From assembly GCA_030540075.1 (NCBI GenBank), contig JAUNWX010000003.1:1-64000 (forward strand): a stretch of DNA of 64,000 nt. Direction: 5' to 3'. A model generated the notes under the pieces. That model worked only from the letters and a program-made list of their open reading frames with translations, made no database searches and had not been told where the DNA came from. This document shows, one piece after another, positions 16,629-25,610 of the stretch. Every line of letters begins with the position of its first letter. Position 1 is the stretch's first letter. The translations under genes and the position numbers were made by a program. This DNA is from Lachnospiraceae bacterium. GTDB taxonomy: Bacteria; Bacillota; Clostridia; Lachnospirales; Lachnospiraceae.

Positions 16629-17561
16629 TCAGATGTTCCGGCTATCCTCCACGATATAGATCGGGCGGTCCTTCAGTTCTTCGAAGAGCACCGCAATGTA
16701 CTCGCCGATGATCCCGACGACGATGAAGAGAACGGCGAACATAAAGCAGAGCAGGACGACGATGGTCGCATAGCCGGACGGCGCGCCGTCACGGGTCACC
16801 AAGGTATAGATCAGCACGATCAGCCCCAGAAATCCGCTGACGAGGCCGGCGAAGATGCCGAGCTTGAGCGGCATGTTCGAGAAGCACATGATGGTATTCA
16901 TCGCGAAGACGAAGAGCTTTCGGATCGAGTAGTGGCTGCTGCCCGCCACCCGCGGGGCTGCCTCATAGGAAATCGTGGTCTTCCGGAAGCCGACGTTCTG
17001 TACGTAGCCACGGAGGAAACGGACCTTCTCCCGGTAGTTTTTCGTGAGCACCTGCTGTACCGGGCGGGTGATGGCGAAGAAGTCCGAGGCATTGGCCTCG
17101 AGATGGACCTCCGACATACGGTTGATGAGCCAGTAGAAACCGCTGGAGGTGATGTTTTTCAGAAGCCCGGCCGTTTTATTTTCGGTGCGGACCATGGAGA
17201 TCACCTGGTAGCCGGCGTCGAACTGGTCGACGATGTCGGCGAGGTACTTCGGCGGGTGCTGAAGATCCGCGTCCATGAAGACGAGGCCGTCGCCCGTAGC
17301 GTAGTCGAGTCCGGCGGTCATCGCCGCTTCGTGCCCGAAATTCCGGGAGAAGTGCAGTACGCGCACATGGGCCGCATCGCGGGCCGCCAGATCATCCAGA
17401 ATCTCGCCGGTCCGGTCGCGGGAGCCGTCATTCACGAAGACGAACTCGTAACCCCAGCCCTTCTCCGCAAGCGCTTCCCCATATTCTCTGGTTGTCTGGT
17501 AGAAGGTCTCCAGTCCGGCCTCCTCATTATAAGCGGAAACCACCAAGCTCAGTAATTCCAT
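16629..17561 (-). CDS. GT2 polyprenyl-phosphate glycosyltransferase (GtrB/DPM1-like)
   Basis: 310 aa. An N-terminal GT-A domain opens with LSLVVSAYNEE; DADLQHPP (DxD at 97-99) binds the metal-nucleotide sugar, and GHEAAMTAGLDYA follows the usual pattern. Two C-terminal membrane helices (about 232-253 and 267-292) place it in the GtrB/ArnC subgroup, which moves a sugar from a nucleotide donor to undecaprenyl phosphate on the cytoplasmic face. It is the last gene of the surface-polysaccharide operon; the flipped lipid-linked sugar could be used by one of the large membrane proteins upstream (inference). Confidence 0.85.
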   Translation of the reverse strand: MELLSLVVSAYNEEAGLETFYQTTREYGEALAEKGWGYEFVFVNDGSRDRTGEILDDLAARDAAHVRVLHFSRNFGHEAAMTAGLDYATGDGLVFMDADLQHPPKYLADIVDQFDAGYQVISMVRTENKTAGLLKNITSSGFYWLINRMSEVHLEANASDFFAITRPVQQVLTKNYREKVRFLRGYVQNVGFRKTTISYEAAPRVAGSSHYSIRKLFVFAMNTIMCFSNMPLKLGIFAGLVSGFLGLIVLIYTLVTRDGAPSGYATIVVLLCFMFAVLFIVVGIIGEYIAVLFEELKDRPIYIVEDSRNI

Positions 17562-17597
17562 ATATCTTCCTTCCAGCGTTTCTTAAAAGAAATAAAA

Positions 17598-18557
17598 TCA
17601 GTCGAGGATCTCGAGCTCCATGCCGCTGTGCGATGGGTGACGGTCCTCCGGGCGCGGCAGCTTCATGTAATCGCCGTAGAGCATCGTGAGTACCTTGTCC
17701 CAGGCCTTCGGTCCGGTGAAGTGTCCGTCCTCAAACTGGAACTCGATCGGCTCCTCCCAGGCATCCTCCACGGTACAGTACTGGAAGTCCGGCTGATAGT
17801 TCGAGAAGAAGGACTTCCCGCTGCCAGACTGCTTCCCGCAGACCGGACAGCCCTGTTTTCCGGCATCCTTCTTCGCCCGTTTCGCATCGCCCGCAGCGGT
17901 CTCCGTCGGAGCTGTACAGCCCGTCGCTGTGCGGTTCCGGTCGGTGTACTTCCGGGCCCAGCGCTCCTGCAGGCGGAATATCTTCGGAAGCGGGATGAAG
18001 CGGCCGACGCCGGCAAGCACCTGTACTTCCAGCTTCTGAAGGCCGTGATACTTACTCCAGTCAAGCTTCCGGCGGTAGCCCATGCCGAGGCCGAAGGCGA
18101 TCTGCTGCTCGAGCTTCATGAACCGTGCGCGGATCGGGCAGGCCGGCAGACGGTCGAGGATGAAGAGGTCGACCCAGAGGTGGTTGAGCTTTCCCTCATA
18201 AAAGGCCATGTCCGCGTCGTCCTCTGCGTGCCGGCGGGAGTTGAGATAAATCACGCGTGGTACGAAATCATAGAAGGCCTCGCCACCGCGATACTCGTCC
18301 GGCAGCACGAGCTGCATGTTCGCCGGGAGTTCCGCCCTCGCCACATCGATGAAGCGCTCGAACTCTTCTCTTCGGAAGCAGAGATCGACGTCGTCGTCCC
18401 ACGGGATGAAGCCCTTATGCCGTACGGCACCGAGGAGCGTGCCGGAATCGATGAGGTAGGTGATGCCATGGCGATCACAGATCGTCTTCACCGCCTTCAG
18501 GATCTCCAGATTCGCCTGATGTACCCGTTCCAGATCAAATGTAAATTCTTCACTCAT
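17598..18557 (-). CDS. LicD-family phosphotransferase
   Basis: 319 aa. The LicD nucleotidyltransferase-like core is clear: LIDSGTLLGAVRHKGF followed by PWDDDVD (residues 52-58), supplying metal-binding Asp residues. Family members add phosphocholine or another phospho-substituent to teichoic acids, capsules or glycans. An Ala/Thr/Lys-rich insertion at about 206-249 ends in CPVCG (237-241) and separates the core from the C-terminal part; it is not normal for the family. The start overlaps the rfbH stop by 4 bp. No choline kinase or cytidylyltransferase is nearby, so phosphocholine is not assured. Confidence 0.85.
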   Translation of the reverse strand: MSEEFTFDLERVHQANLEILKAVKTICDRHGITYLIDSGTLLGAVRHKGFIPWDDDVDLCFRREEFERFIDVARAELPANMQLVLPDEYRGGEAFYDFVPRVIYLNSRRHAEDDADMAFYEGKLNHLWVDLFILDRLPACPIRARFMKLEQQIAFGLGMGYRRKLDWSKYHGLQKLEVQVLAGVGRFIPLPKIFRLQERWARKYTDRNRTATGCTAPTETAAGDAKRAKKDAGKQGCPVCGKQSGSGKSFFSNYQPDFQYCTVEDAWEEPIEFQFEDGHFTGPKAWDKVLTMLYGDYMKLPRPEDRHPSHSGMELEILD

Positions 18558-19903
18558 TGCTGAATCGCCTCCAGGATGATGCGCGCCATGTAGCGGAGCT
18601 TCTCATCCGTCATACCCGGATAGAGTCCTACCCAGAAGGTGTCCCGCATGATACGGTCGGTCGTGTCGAGGCTGCCGACAACGCGGTAGCCCTCACCCGT
18701 CGCACGCATCTCGTCGAAGCACGGGTGCTTGATGAGGTTGCCGGCGAAGAGCATACGGGTCTGTACGCCATGGTCCTCGATATAGCGGACCACCGTCTCA
18801 CGGTCCACGCCCTCCTGACAGGTCATGAGGAAACCGAACCAGCTCGGATCTGAATTTGGCTCCGGTTCCGGCAGGATCAGCTTCGCAGCTGCTCCGCCCT
18901 CGACGAGGAGCGACTTCAGCAGCTCGAAGTTGTGCTTCCGGCGTGCGACGAAGCCCGGGAACTTCTCGAGCTGTGCGACGCCGACCGCCGCCTGCATATC
19001 GGTGGCCTTCAGATTATAGCCGAAGTGGCTATAGACATACTTGTGGTCATAGCCCTTCGGAAGCTCGCCATACTGTCCGTCGAAGCGGTGGTGGCAGGTA
19101 TTATCGTACCCCGGTGCGCACCAGCAGTCACGGCCCCAGTCACGGATCGAGCGCATGATGCGGTGAAGCTGCGGGTTGTTCGTATAGCAGGCACCGCCCT
19201 CGCCCATCGTCATATGGTGTGGCGGGTAGAAGCTGGAGGTACCGATGTCGCCGATCGAGCCGGTCTGGCGGGTCTCGCCGTCGATCGTATAGGTCGAGCC
19301 GAGGGCATCGCAGTTATCCTCCACGAGCCAGAGCTGATGCCGGTCACAGAAATCCTTGACCGCCTTCAGATTAAACGGATTGCCGAGGGTATGCGCGATC
19401 ATCACGGCCTTCGTCTTCTCCGAGTAGGCTTCCTCGAGCTTCGTCACGTCGATATCACAGGTCGGCAGCGTCACATCCACGAAGACCGGAATCGCACCGT
19501 ACTGGATGATCGGGTTCACGGTCGTCGGGAAGCCGGCGGCCACGGTGATGACCTCATCTCCGCGCTTCACGCGGCGTTCGCCGAGCAGCGGGCTCGTCAG
19601 TGTACTGAAGGCCAGCAGATTCGCGCTGGAGCCGGAGTTCACGAGACTCACATAACGTACGCCGAGGTATTCACCGAACTTCTGCTCGAAGGCGTCGGTG
19701 TAGCGTCCGGCGGTCAGCCAGAACTCGAGCGCACTGTCTACGAGATTCACCATCTCCTTGTCGTCATAGACACGGCTGGCATACGGGATGCGCTCGCCCT
19801 CATGGTATGGCTGCTGCATCGGTGCGACCTTATATTTTCTTGCATATTCTGCGACGAGATCGAGGATTTCCTGTCTCGCCTGCTGCTCTGTTTTCTCTGT
19901 CAT
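18554..19903 (-). CDS. rfbH: CDP-4-dehydro-6-deoxyglucose 3-dehydrase (E1-type)
   Basis: 449-aa PLP/PMP enzyme of the aminotransferase fold that removes the C3 hydroxyl of CDP-6-deoxy-4-hexulose on the way to 3,6-dideoxyhexoses. The catalytic lysine of aminotransferases is replaced by histidine: FYPPHHMTMGEGG, His229/230, the hallmark of E1. Cys198, Cys260, Cys262 and Cys270 match the spacing of the E1 iron-sulfur ligands (C-x1-C-x7-C at the end). It overlaps rfbG by 4 bp (ATGA) and licD by 4 bp. The partner reductase (E3, RfbI/AscD) is not encoded in the window. Confidence 0.92.
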   Translation of the reverse strand: MTEKTEQQARQEILDLVAEYARKYKVAPMQQPYHEGERIPYASRVYDDKEMVNLVDSALEFWLTAGRYTDAFEQKFGEYLGVRYVSLVNSGSSANLLAFSTLTSPLLGERRVKRGDEVITVAAGFPTTVNPIIQYGAIPVFVDVTLPTCDIDVTKLEEAYSEKTKAVMIAHTLGNPFNLKAVKDFCDRHQLWLVEDNCDALGSTYTIDGETRQTGSIGDIGTSSFYPPHHMTMGEGGACYTNNPQLHRIMRSIRDWGRDCWCAPGYDNTCHHRFDGQYGELPKGYDHKYVYSHFGYNLKATDMQAAVGVAQLEKFPGFVARRKHNFELLKSLLVEGGAAAKLILPEPEPNSDPSWFGFLMTCQEGVDRETVVRYIEDHGVQTRMLFAGNLIKHPCFDEMRATGEGYRVVGSLDTTDRIMRDTFWVGLYPGMTDEKLRYMARIILEAIQQ

Positions 19904-21111
19904 GTTCTGCTCTTTTCTCTTTCATCTGCTAAAAATGCACGGATCTGCTGTTCGGTCAGGGCCCGCATATCGGCGCCCTCCGACCATGCATGGTACCATG
20001 CGACGGTTTCCTGCACAGCCTCCGTGACATGCCAGCGTGGCTGCCAGTGGAAGCTCTCCTTCAGCTTCTGGGTATCCAGCTTCAGGTACGCGGCTTCATG
20101 CGGTGCATTCGCCTCGGCATCCGTGTGCCAGGCTGCGCCCTCGCCCCAGCTCTGTACGAAGAGGTCCGCGAGTGCGCCGGTCGTGATGGCATCCACCTCA
20201 TCCGGTCCGACGTTATAGCATCCGGCCACATCCCGGGCCAATGTCTCCGTCGTGCGATCGTCATGCCCCGTTTCATTCGTCTCCGCGGAAGCGGCGGATG
20301 CCGGCGTGCCCGTATGCTGCGCTTCCTGCGCCTGGGTCATCGCGATCAGGAGGTAGACATACAGCGGCTCCAGCACATGCTGATACGGCCGCGTGCTGTA
20401 CGGGTTCCGCACATGGATGGTCCGGCCGGCGATCGTATCCCGTACGCAGTCCGAGATGATCCGGTCCACGGCGAAATCACCACCGCCGATGACATTGCCC
20501 GCACGTGCCGTAGAGATCGCCGTCACCACAGCGGATGGGTCCGCGCCCGGCTGGAAGAAGGACTTCTGGTAGCTGTGGGTCACGAGCTCGGAGCAGGACT
20601 TCGAATTGCTGTACGGATCGTAGCCGTCGAGCTTCTCGTCCTCCCGGAAGGCGTGGTTCGCAAGATCCGGATTCTCATAGACCTTGTCGGTCGTCACGTT
20701 CAGGAAAGACAGGACCTTCTCCGCATGCTGCACATTATAGCGACGGATGGCCTCGAGGATGTTCACGGTGCCCATGACGTTCGTCTCGAAGGTCTCCCGC
20801 GGATAGAGGTAGGAGGTGCGGACGATCGGCTGTGCCGCGAGATGCAGCACGACCTCCGGGCGGGCGGTCTCCATGAAGGCGGTGAGATGCGGGAAATCGC
20901 GGATGTCGCCGATCTCCGAGTGCATCTCCTCCGAAAGCTTCAGGATGTCGAAAAGCGCCGGTTCGGTCGGGGCCGCGAGGGCGTAGCCGTAGACCTCTGC
21001 GCCGAGCATCCGGAGCATAAGACAGAGCCAGCTGCCCTTGAAGCCGGTGTGCCCGGTCACGAGCACCCGCTTTCCTTTATAAAACTGCTGTAAGGATTCA
21101 AACTTAGTCAT
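19900..21111 (-). CDS. rfbG: CDP-glucose 4,6-dehydratase
   Basis: 403-aa extended short-chain dehydrogenase. NAD-binding TGHTGFKG at 19-26, TTDK at 140-143 and YxxxK at Tyr167/Lys171. It converts CDP-glucose to CDP-4-keto-6-deoxyglucose, the substrate of the adjacent RfbH. It is about 40 residues longer than usual because of an Ala/Thr/Glu-rich insertion at about 274-308 (EAQHTGTPASAASAETNE), probably a surface loop. Translationally coupled to rfbH; three hairpins separate it from rfbF. Confidence 0.92.
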   Translation of the reverse strand: MTKFESLQQFYKGKRVLVTGHTGFKGSWLCLMLRMLGAEVYGYALAAPTEPALFDILKLSEEMHSEIGDIRDFPHLTAFMETARPEVVLHLAAQPIVRTSYLYPRETFETNVMGTVNILEAIRRYNVQHAEKVLSFLNVTTDKVYENPDLANHAFREDEKLDGYDPYSNSKSCSELVTHSYQKSFFQPGADPSAVVTAISTARAGNVIGGGDFAVDRIISDCVRDTIAGRTIHVRNPYSTRPYQHVLEPLYVYLLIAMTQAQEAQHTGTPASAASAETNETGHDDRTTETLARDVAGCYNVGPDEVDAITTGALADLFVQSWGEGAAWHTDAEANAPHEAAYLKLDTQKLKESFHWQPRWHVTEAVQETVAWYHAWSEGADMRALTEQQIRAFLADEREKSRT

Positions 21112-21136
21112 AAATTTTCTTTCTATTCACAGGGCC

Positions 21137-21230
21137 CTAAAATCGAGCCAGGGAAGCTCGATTTTAGCCCTTCGGGAGCAGAGCATAGCTCTGCTGGATA
21201 TCGTTCCAGAGTTTGCTTTATGCAAACTCT
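21137..21230 (-). other. Three consecutive perfect hairpins between rfbF and rfbG
   Basis: Stems: 21137-21148 with 21156-21167 (12 bp), 21177-21184 with 21188-21195 (8 bp), and 21208-21216 with 21222-21230 (9 bp). They fill nearly the whole 120-bp gap and have no T tract. The first base of the rfbF stop codon is two bases away. Likely mRNA processing or stabilising structures within the operon. Confidence 0.75.
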
Positions 21231-21231
21231 T

Positions 21232-22005
21232 TCACTCCCATAATTTCCATGGTGCTTTTCCGCTCGCCCAGAGGTCTTCGAGGAGCTTTTTCTCGCGCTG
21301 GGTGTCCATGCACTGCCAGAAGCCGGCGTGGTAGAAGCTCATGAGCTCGCCGTCGGTAGCGAGGCGGTGCATCGGTTCCTGCTCGAGGACGCAGCGGTCA
21401 TCCGTGAGGTAGTTGAAAACCTCCGGCTGGAAGACCATGAAGCCGCCGTTGATGATGGCGCCGTCCTCCCGCTCCTTCTCACGGAAGGCCCGGATCTGGT
21501 TGTTTTCATCGATGTCAAGGACGCCCTTCTGCTGTGCGAGGGAAACGGTCGTGATGGTCGCGATCTTACCATGCGCATGATGGAAGTTTACGAGGGCATC
21601 GAGGTCCACGTTGGAAACGCCGTCGCCATAGGTGAGCATGAACGGCTCATCCCCGACATAATCCTGTACGCGCTTGATGCGTCCGCCGGTCATGGTGTTG
21701 AGGCCGGTGTCGACGATGGTCACGCGCCACGGCTCGTTCATGTTGTGATGGACCTCCATCTGGTTGTTGCTGAGGTCGAAGGTCACGTCCGAATTATGCA
21801 GGAAGTAGTTCGCAAAATACTCCTTGATGACGTACTGCTTGTAGCCGGCCAGGATGATGAAATCATTGTAGCCGTAGCTCGAGTAGTACTTCATGATGTG
21901 CCAGAGGATCGGCATCTCGCCGATCTCGATCATCGGCTTCGGACGGAGATGCGACTCCTCGGAAATACGGGTTCCGAAACCACCTGCTAAAATCAATACT
22001 TTCAT
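21232..22005 (-). CDS. rfbF: Glucose-1-phosphate cytidylyltransferase
   Basis: 257 aa, exactly the family's usual length when started at the ATG at 22005 (AAGG nine bases upstream; the in-frame ATG at 22014 is too close to that site). Nucleotide-binding LAGGFGTRISEES and LRPKPMIEIGEMPILWHIM at the N-terminus are diagnostic. It makes CDP-glucose from CTP and glucose-1-phosphate, the first step toward the CDP-dideoxyhexose made by RfbG and RfbH. Glucose-1-phosphate may come from the phosphohexomutase at 35.6-37.4 kb. Confidence 0.93.
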   Translation of the reverse strand: MKVLILAGGFGTRISEESHLRPKPMIEIGEMPILWHIMKYYSSYGYNDFIILAGYKQYVIKEYFANYFLHNSDVTFDLSNNQMEVHHNMNEPWRVTIVDTGLNTMTGGRIKRVQDYVGDEPFMLTYGDGVSNVDLDALVNFHHAHGKIATITTVSLAQQKGVLDIDENNQIRAFREKEREDGAIINGGFMVFQPEVFNYLTDDRCVLEQEPMHRLATDGELMSFYHAGFWQCMDTQREKKLLEDLWASGKAPWKLWE

Positions 22006-22130
22006 AGTTTCCATCCTTTTGTTTATCGTAAACAGAATCGCCTGTCCCCAGAAGTCATGGGCAGGCGGAATCCTGTATACCTTACGTCAGGCAGTGAATG
22101 CATATCCCGCAGATCATCGCGTATGCACCG

Positions 22131-23657
22131 TCACGCACGGAACACATTCCACTGGTTTTCCTTTAATATATCCATGGCATGCCGAACCCGGTTCGGCCCA
22201 TGGTGGTACTCGAAGATGAGATTCAGCTCATCATCGCTCAGGTTTTCATAATCACGCGCGGCGTCCGCCATGGAGGCGAAGTACATCTTCCGGAACGGCA
22301 TCATGTCGATTTCATGCTTATCAGTATAACAGTTCCCTGCAGTGAAGGAAAGAAGCACCACGAGGGAGAGGCCCATGCCGAGCAGCGCGCCGAGGGCATG
22401 TCTCTGTCCGGACGACGTCTGTACCTTCTGCGCGCGTCCGCGGTTCACCGGTGATGCTTCGCCGGATGTTCGTACGGCATCGCCCTGCTTCGTGTGCACA
22501 GACAGATACTGCTTTCGGAAATGTGAGAAAGCCGCGCCATAAATGAGCAGCAGGCCGAGGGTACCCGGAAGGTACTGCAGGCCGTAGCGGCTCTGCCATG
22601 CGTAGGTTTCCGTCAGGAAGATGTAACGGGACAGGAAGACGAGGACATGGCTTCCGGCACCGCTCACGAGGAGCAGCATCGGGAAGATCGTCCGGCGGTA
22701 CTGTCCGGTCCGGAAGTAGAGCAGCACGGCGCTGGCATAGAGCAGGATCACGAGGGCACCGAGGAGGTACACCATCGGATACGTGAGCGTCCCGGCCGCG
22801 AGCAGATCCTCCAGCACCGAGCCGGAAAGCAGGGTGCTGGCGAAGCCGTTCAGCAGAAAATGCAGTGAGAAGCCAGGGTACTGCTGCAGGGTTTCCAGCA
22901 GGCCGATGTCCTGTGCGCCCGTATGCTCGAAGGTAGCCGCCGCGTTACTCATATAGTAGAGCATCAGCGGGACCAGCGCACAGAGGCCGTACCATGGAAG
23001 CCGGCGGCTGTCGACATTGCGATTCCGAAGGAAGGCGAGGTAGCCATACGCCACGAGGAGGGTCGCCGTGTACTGCGCGATATACGGGCCGGCCACCAGC
23101 AGGGACAGCCACGGAAGCAGACAGAGGCGGCGCTCATCGCCCGGCTTCTGTGTGCCGGTGAAGACACGCTCGAGCACGAGGTAATGATAGAAGAACAGTC
23201 CATAGCTCAGGAAATGCACGCAGCCGGTACCGTTAATCAGCATCTCCCACTTATCGAGGCTGAAGCCGACGAGCATCACCGGAAGGATGATCAGGATACT
23301 GCTTCGCTCCCGGATCAGGTACTGCGCCACCGAACACATCAGCAGGACGCAGCCCAGGATGCAGAACACCCGGTCAAACAGCACCGAGTAGCCGAAGAAG
23401 GTGACATTGATCCAGCGAAGCGGATAGTTGATCGGAATCCGGGTCAGGATATCCGGCACGAAAAAGGTCTTCGGATCCAGGGTATCCGGCAGGTAGCTGT
23501 TGATGATGCGGATATAGTCGGAATAGACCACATCCACCGTCGCATGCAGCACATACCAGAGCAGAAACAGCCCTCCGATGAACGGCAGAAGGAGGAGTCC
23601 CTTCCGGCACTCCCCCACCCGCTTTCTGCTTCGATTTTTATATGAGTGCTTATTCAC
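22131..23657 (-). CDS. Large polytopic membrane protein of the polysaccharide cluster (508 aa)
   Basis: About ten to eleven membrane segments with larger extracellular loops, N-terminal basic tail (KHSYKNRSRKR). Overall shape suits a GT-C-fold glycosyltransferase, O-antigen polymerase or acyl/glycosyl transfer protein; no signature is strong enough to choose. A hydrophilic stretch at about 385-415 (TKQGDAVRTSGEASPVNRG) is low-complexity. The start overlaps the stop of the 608-aa membrane protein gene by 8 bp, so the two are translated together and may act together. In the 116-bp gap to rfbF lies another hairpin (GCCTGTCCC with GGGCAGGC). Confidence 0.7.
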   Translation of the reverse strand: MNKHSYKNRSRKRVGECRKGLLLLPFIGGLFLLWYVLHATVDVVYSDYIRIINSYLPDTLDPKTFFVPDILTRIPINYPLRWINVTFFGYSVLFDRVFCILGCVLLMCSVAQYLIRERSSILIILPVMLVGFSLDKWEMLINGTGCVHFLSYGLFFYHYLVLERVFTGTQKPGDERRLCLLPWLSLLVAGPYIAQYTATLLVAYGYLAFLRNRNVDSRRLPWYGLCALVPLMLYYMSNAAATFEHTGAQDIGLLETLQQYPGFSLHFLLNGFASTLLSGSVLEDLLAAGTLTYPMVYLLGALVILLYASAVLLYFRTGQYRRTIFPMLLLVSGAGSHVLVFLSRYIFLTETYAWQSRYGLQYLPGTLGLLLIYGAAFSHFRKQYLSVHTKQGDAVRTSGEASPVNRGRAQKVQTSSGQRHALGALLGMGLSLVVLLSFTAGNCYTDKHEIDMMPFRKMYFASMADAARDYENLSDDELNLIFEYHHGPNRVRHAMDILKENQWNVFRA

Positions 23658-25476
23658 TGAGCTCCTCCCACGCGGCCAGTCCGAAGGTCTGGGCGCTCAC
23701 ATCGATGTAGCCGCGGTTTCCATGCTCCATGAGGACGATGCTGTTCTCCACCGTCGCGTCCGCCGGTAGCTCATCCGGGCTGTTGATGAAGTGGATCTCC
23801 GTACCCTGTCCGGTCTTCTCCGGATCAAACGGCTTATAGAAGTACTCCGCATAGAAGTCGCTCATCTCGTAGTAATTATAGTAGATATACACCTGCTTCT
23901 TTCCGAGGAAGTTCTCCGCACCGACCGCGTCGATCGTGCAGTCCGCAAGCGAATTCACGCGATCCTGATCAAAGAAGAAAAAGATGTTCGGATAATGCTG
24001 TCGATCATAATGCTCCACCGGTGTCATCACGGCCCCGTACACCATAAAGAGCAGCGAGAACGTGAGGACCATGGCCGTCCGGCATTTCTTCGTACCGAAA
24101 CGCTCGCCATGTTCGCCCGATGCGCTTACGGAATCCATCGACGTTCTCTGCGGGACGGCTGCGCGCGTGCGCACTGTCCTGCTGGCTTCCGGTTTCACAC
24201 GTCCAGACTTCGCGATCTCTCCGAGCATGAAGGAGAGGTACAGAAGTGCGGCGGTATAGCTCACATAGACCCAGCGGGTTTCCAGGCGGATCGTGATGGA
24301 GCTCGAGCCGATGCAGAGGGCGATGAAGCCGATGAAGAGGAGGTTCTCCCCGATCCGACGCGGCGTGATCCGCCCCTTCTTCCAGACGCTTCGCACATAG
24401 AGCAGAAGCATCAGCAGAAGGCTCAGCCAGCTAAGTCCGATCAGCGCCTGTACCCAGCGGGCGGAGTCCGCGAAGGACACGCCACAGAAGATCGCGTGGC
24501 CTGCATTGACCCCAAAGATGTAGGCAACCTGCGTAAACGCGAAGCCGAGGGCCTGGGCGAGGGAGAAGGTGTCCTGCACCTTCGTGCCGGCTGTACCGAC
24601 CGGGATGGCATCCCCGGCCACCACCATACGGCTGCCGAAAAAGACAGCGAGGATCAGAAGCGGCAGGAGCAGCTCGAGCAGCCGCCCGAGGCGGTTCCCC
24701 GAAAGCATGTCAGAACCCGGTGTATCGCATTCCGTGGTACCCGCGGATGCCGGAGGCTGCGATGTCCGCGGCACTTCCGACATCCGGGACGGCACGAAGC
24801 GCCGGCAGAGCCGCCGCTCCGTCTGATACTGTGTGAACACCGCGAGGTAAAAGAGCGGGGCCAGCGCGATGAAGCGCTCATGCGTGAAGATTACGAGAAA
24901 GAAGCAGAAGCAGGCGCGCAGATAGGCACGCGTGCCGCGGCCCTCCATGTAATCGAAGAGGCCCCAGAGGGTCAGAAGCGCAAGCAGCAGGGCGAGGGAC
25001 TCGAGGAGCCCGAGCACCTGTGCGATCTGGTAGGCCGCGAAGTGCGACTGCAGGTAGAGCATGCCGGTCAGGAGACCGACGGCCTGTCCGGGCAGCACGC
25101 CCTGCGGTACCCGCGTGCCGCGGCTCAGACGCCGGCTGAAGAAATAGATCACCCAGGAAATCGCCACATTTAGAAGCACGTTGAAGCGGGCATACCAGTG
25201 GACGTGCGGGCCGATCAGGAGAAACTCGAGGTAGCTCAACGCCCAGTAGAACGGGCGGAAGTTTCCCTTCGTCACCTTCGGAAAGGTGAAGGACCAGAAA
25301 TCCTCACAGCCATAGAAGGACCAGAGGTAGAGGTCGTCACCATAGAGTGCCCGGATACTGAGGTGCCGGTTGATGAACAGTCCGAACAGAAGGAGCAGGA
25401 CGAGTGCTGCGGCTGTATACAGCCACGCATACCGGCTTCCCTCTTTCACTGTGTTTCTCTTCTGTGTCTGTTCCAT
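23650..25476 (-). CDS. Large polytopic membrane protein of the polysaccharide cluster (608 aa)
   Basis: Eleven or so membrane segments. An early extracellular loop holds YGDDLYLWSFYG (about 38-49) with acidic residues, as in GT-C enzymes where an Asp/Glu in the first loop is catalytic (inference). It could use the lipid-linked sugar made by the GtrB-like enzyme. Two hydrophilic insertions rich in Ser/Thr/Pro/Ala (about 232-260 and 430-460) interrupt the membrane part. The start codon lies in the last unit of a 61-bp repeat that derives from the end of the preceding glycosyltransferase gene. Confidence 0.7.
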   Translation of the reverse strand: MEQTQKRNTVKEGSRYAWLYTAAALVLLLLFGLFINRHLSIRALYGDDLYLWSFYGCEDFWSFTFPKVTKGNFRPFYWALSYLEFLLIGPHVHWYARFNVLLNVAISWVIYFFSRRLSRGTRVPQGVLPGQAVGLLTGMLYLQSHFAAYQIAQVLGLLESLALLLALLTLWGLFDYMEGRGTRAYLRACFCFFLVIFTHERFIALAPLFYLAVFTQYQTERRLCRRFVPSRMSEVPRTSQPPASAGTTECDTPGSDMLSGNRLGRLLELLLPLLILAVFFGSRMVVAGDAIPVGTAGTKVQDTFSLAQALGFAFTQVAYIFGVNAGHAIFCGVSFADSARWVQALIGLSWLSLLLMLLLYVRSVWKKGRITPRRIGENLLFIGFIALCIGSSSITIRLETRWVYVSYTAALLYLSFMLGEIAKSGRVKPEASRTVRTRAAVPQRTSMDSVSASGEHGERFGTKKCRTAMVLTFSLLFMVYGAVMTPVEHYDRQHYPNIFFFFDQDRVNSLADCTIDAVGAENFLGKKQVYIYYNYYEMSDFYAEYFYKPFDPEKTGQGTEIHFINSPDELPADATVENSIVLMEHGNRGYIDVSAQTFGLAAWEELSE

Positions 25477-25610
25477 ACGCCTTCTTATGAACGGATTCGT
25501 GTTCTTCGCTATCCTGCCGACGGAATGTATGCCCTATACGCCTTCTTATGAACAGGTCGTCCCGGTCTCGCCGGCATCCTCCGCGCGGTAGGCACCATAC
25601 GCCTTCTTAT
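25475..25610 (-). repeat. Degenerate 61-bp tandem repeat at a gene junction
   Basis: ATACGCCTTCTTAT occurs at 25475, 25536 and 25597, exactly 61 bp apart; the first two copies extend to GAAC. The right-hand copy encodes FYKKAYGAY near the C-terminus of the glycosyltransferase. The middle copy, in the gap, still reads as HKKAYRAYIPSAG then stop, and the left copy supplies the AAGAAGG and ATG of the next gene. It looks like an old tandem duplication of the gene's 3' end. Confidence 0.75.
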
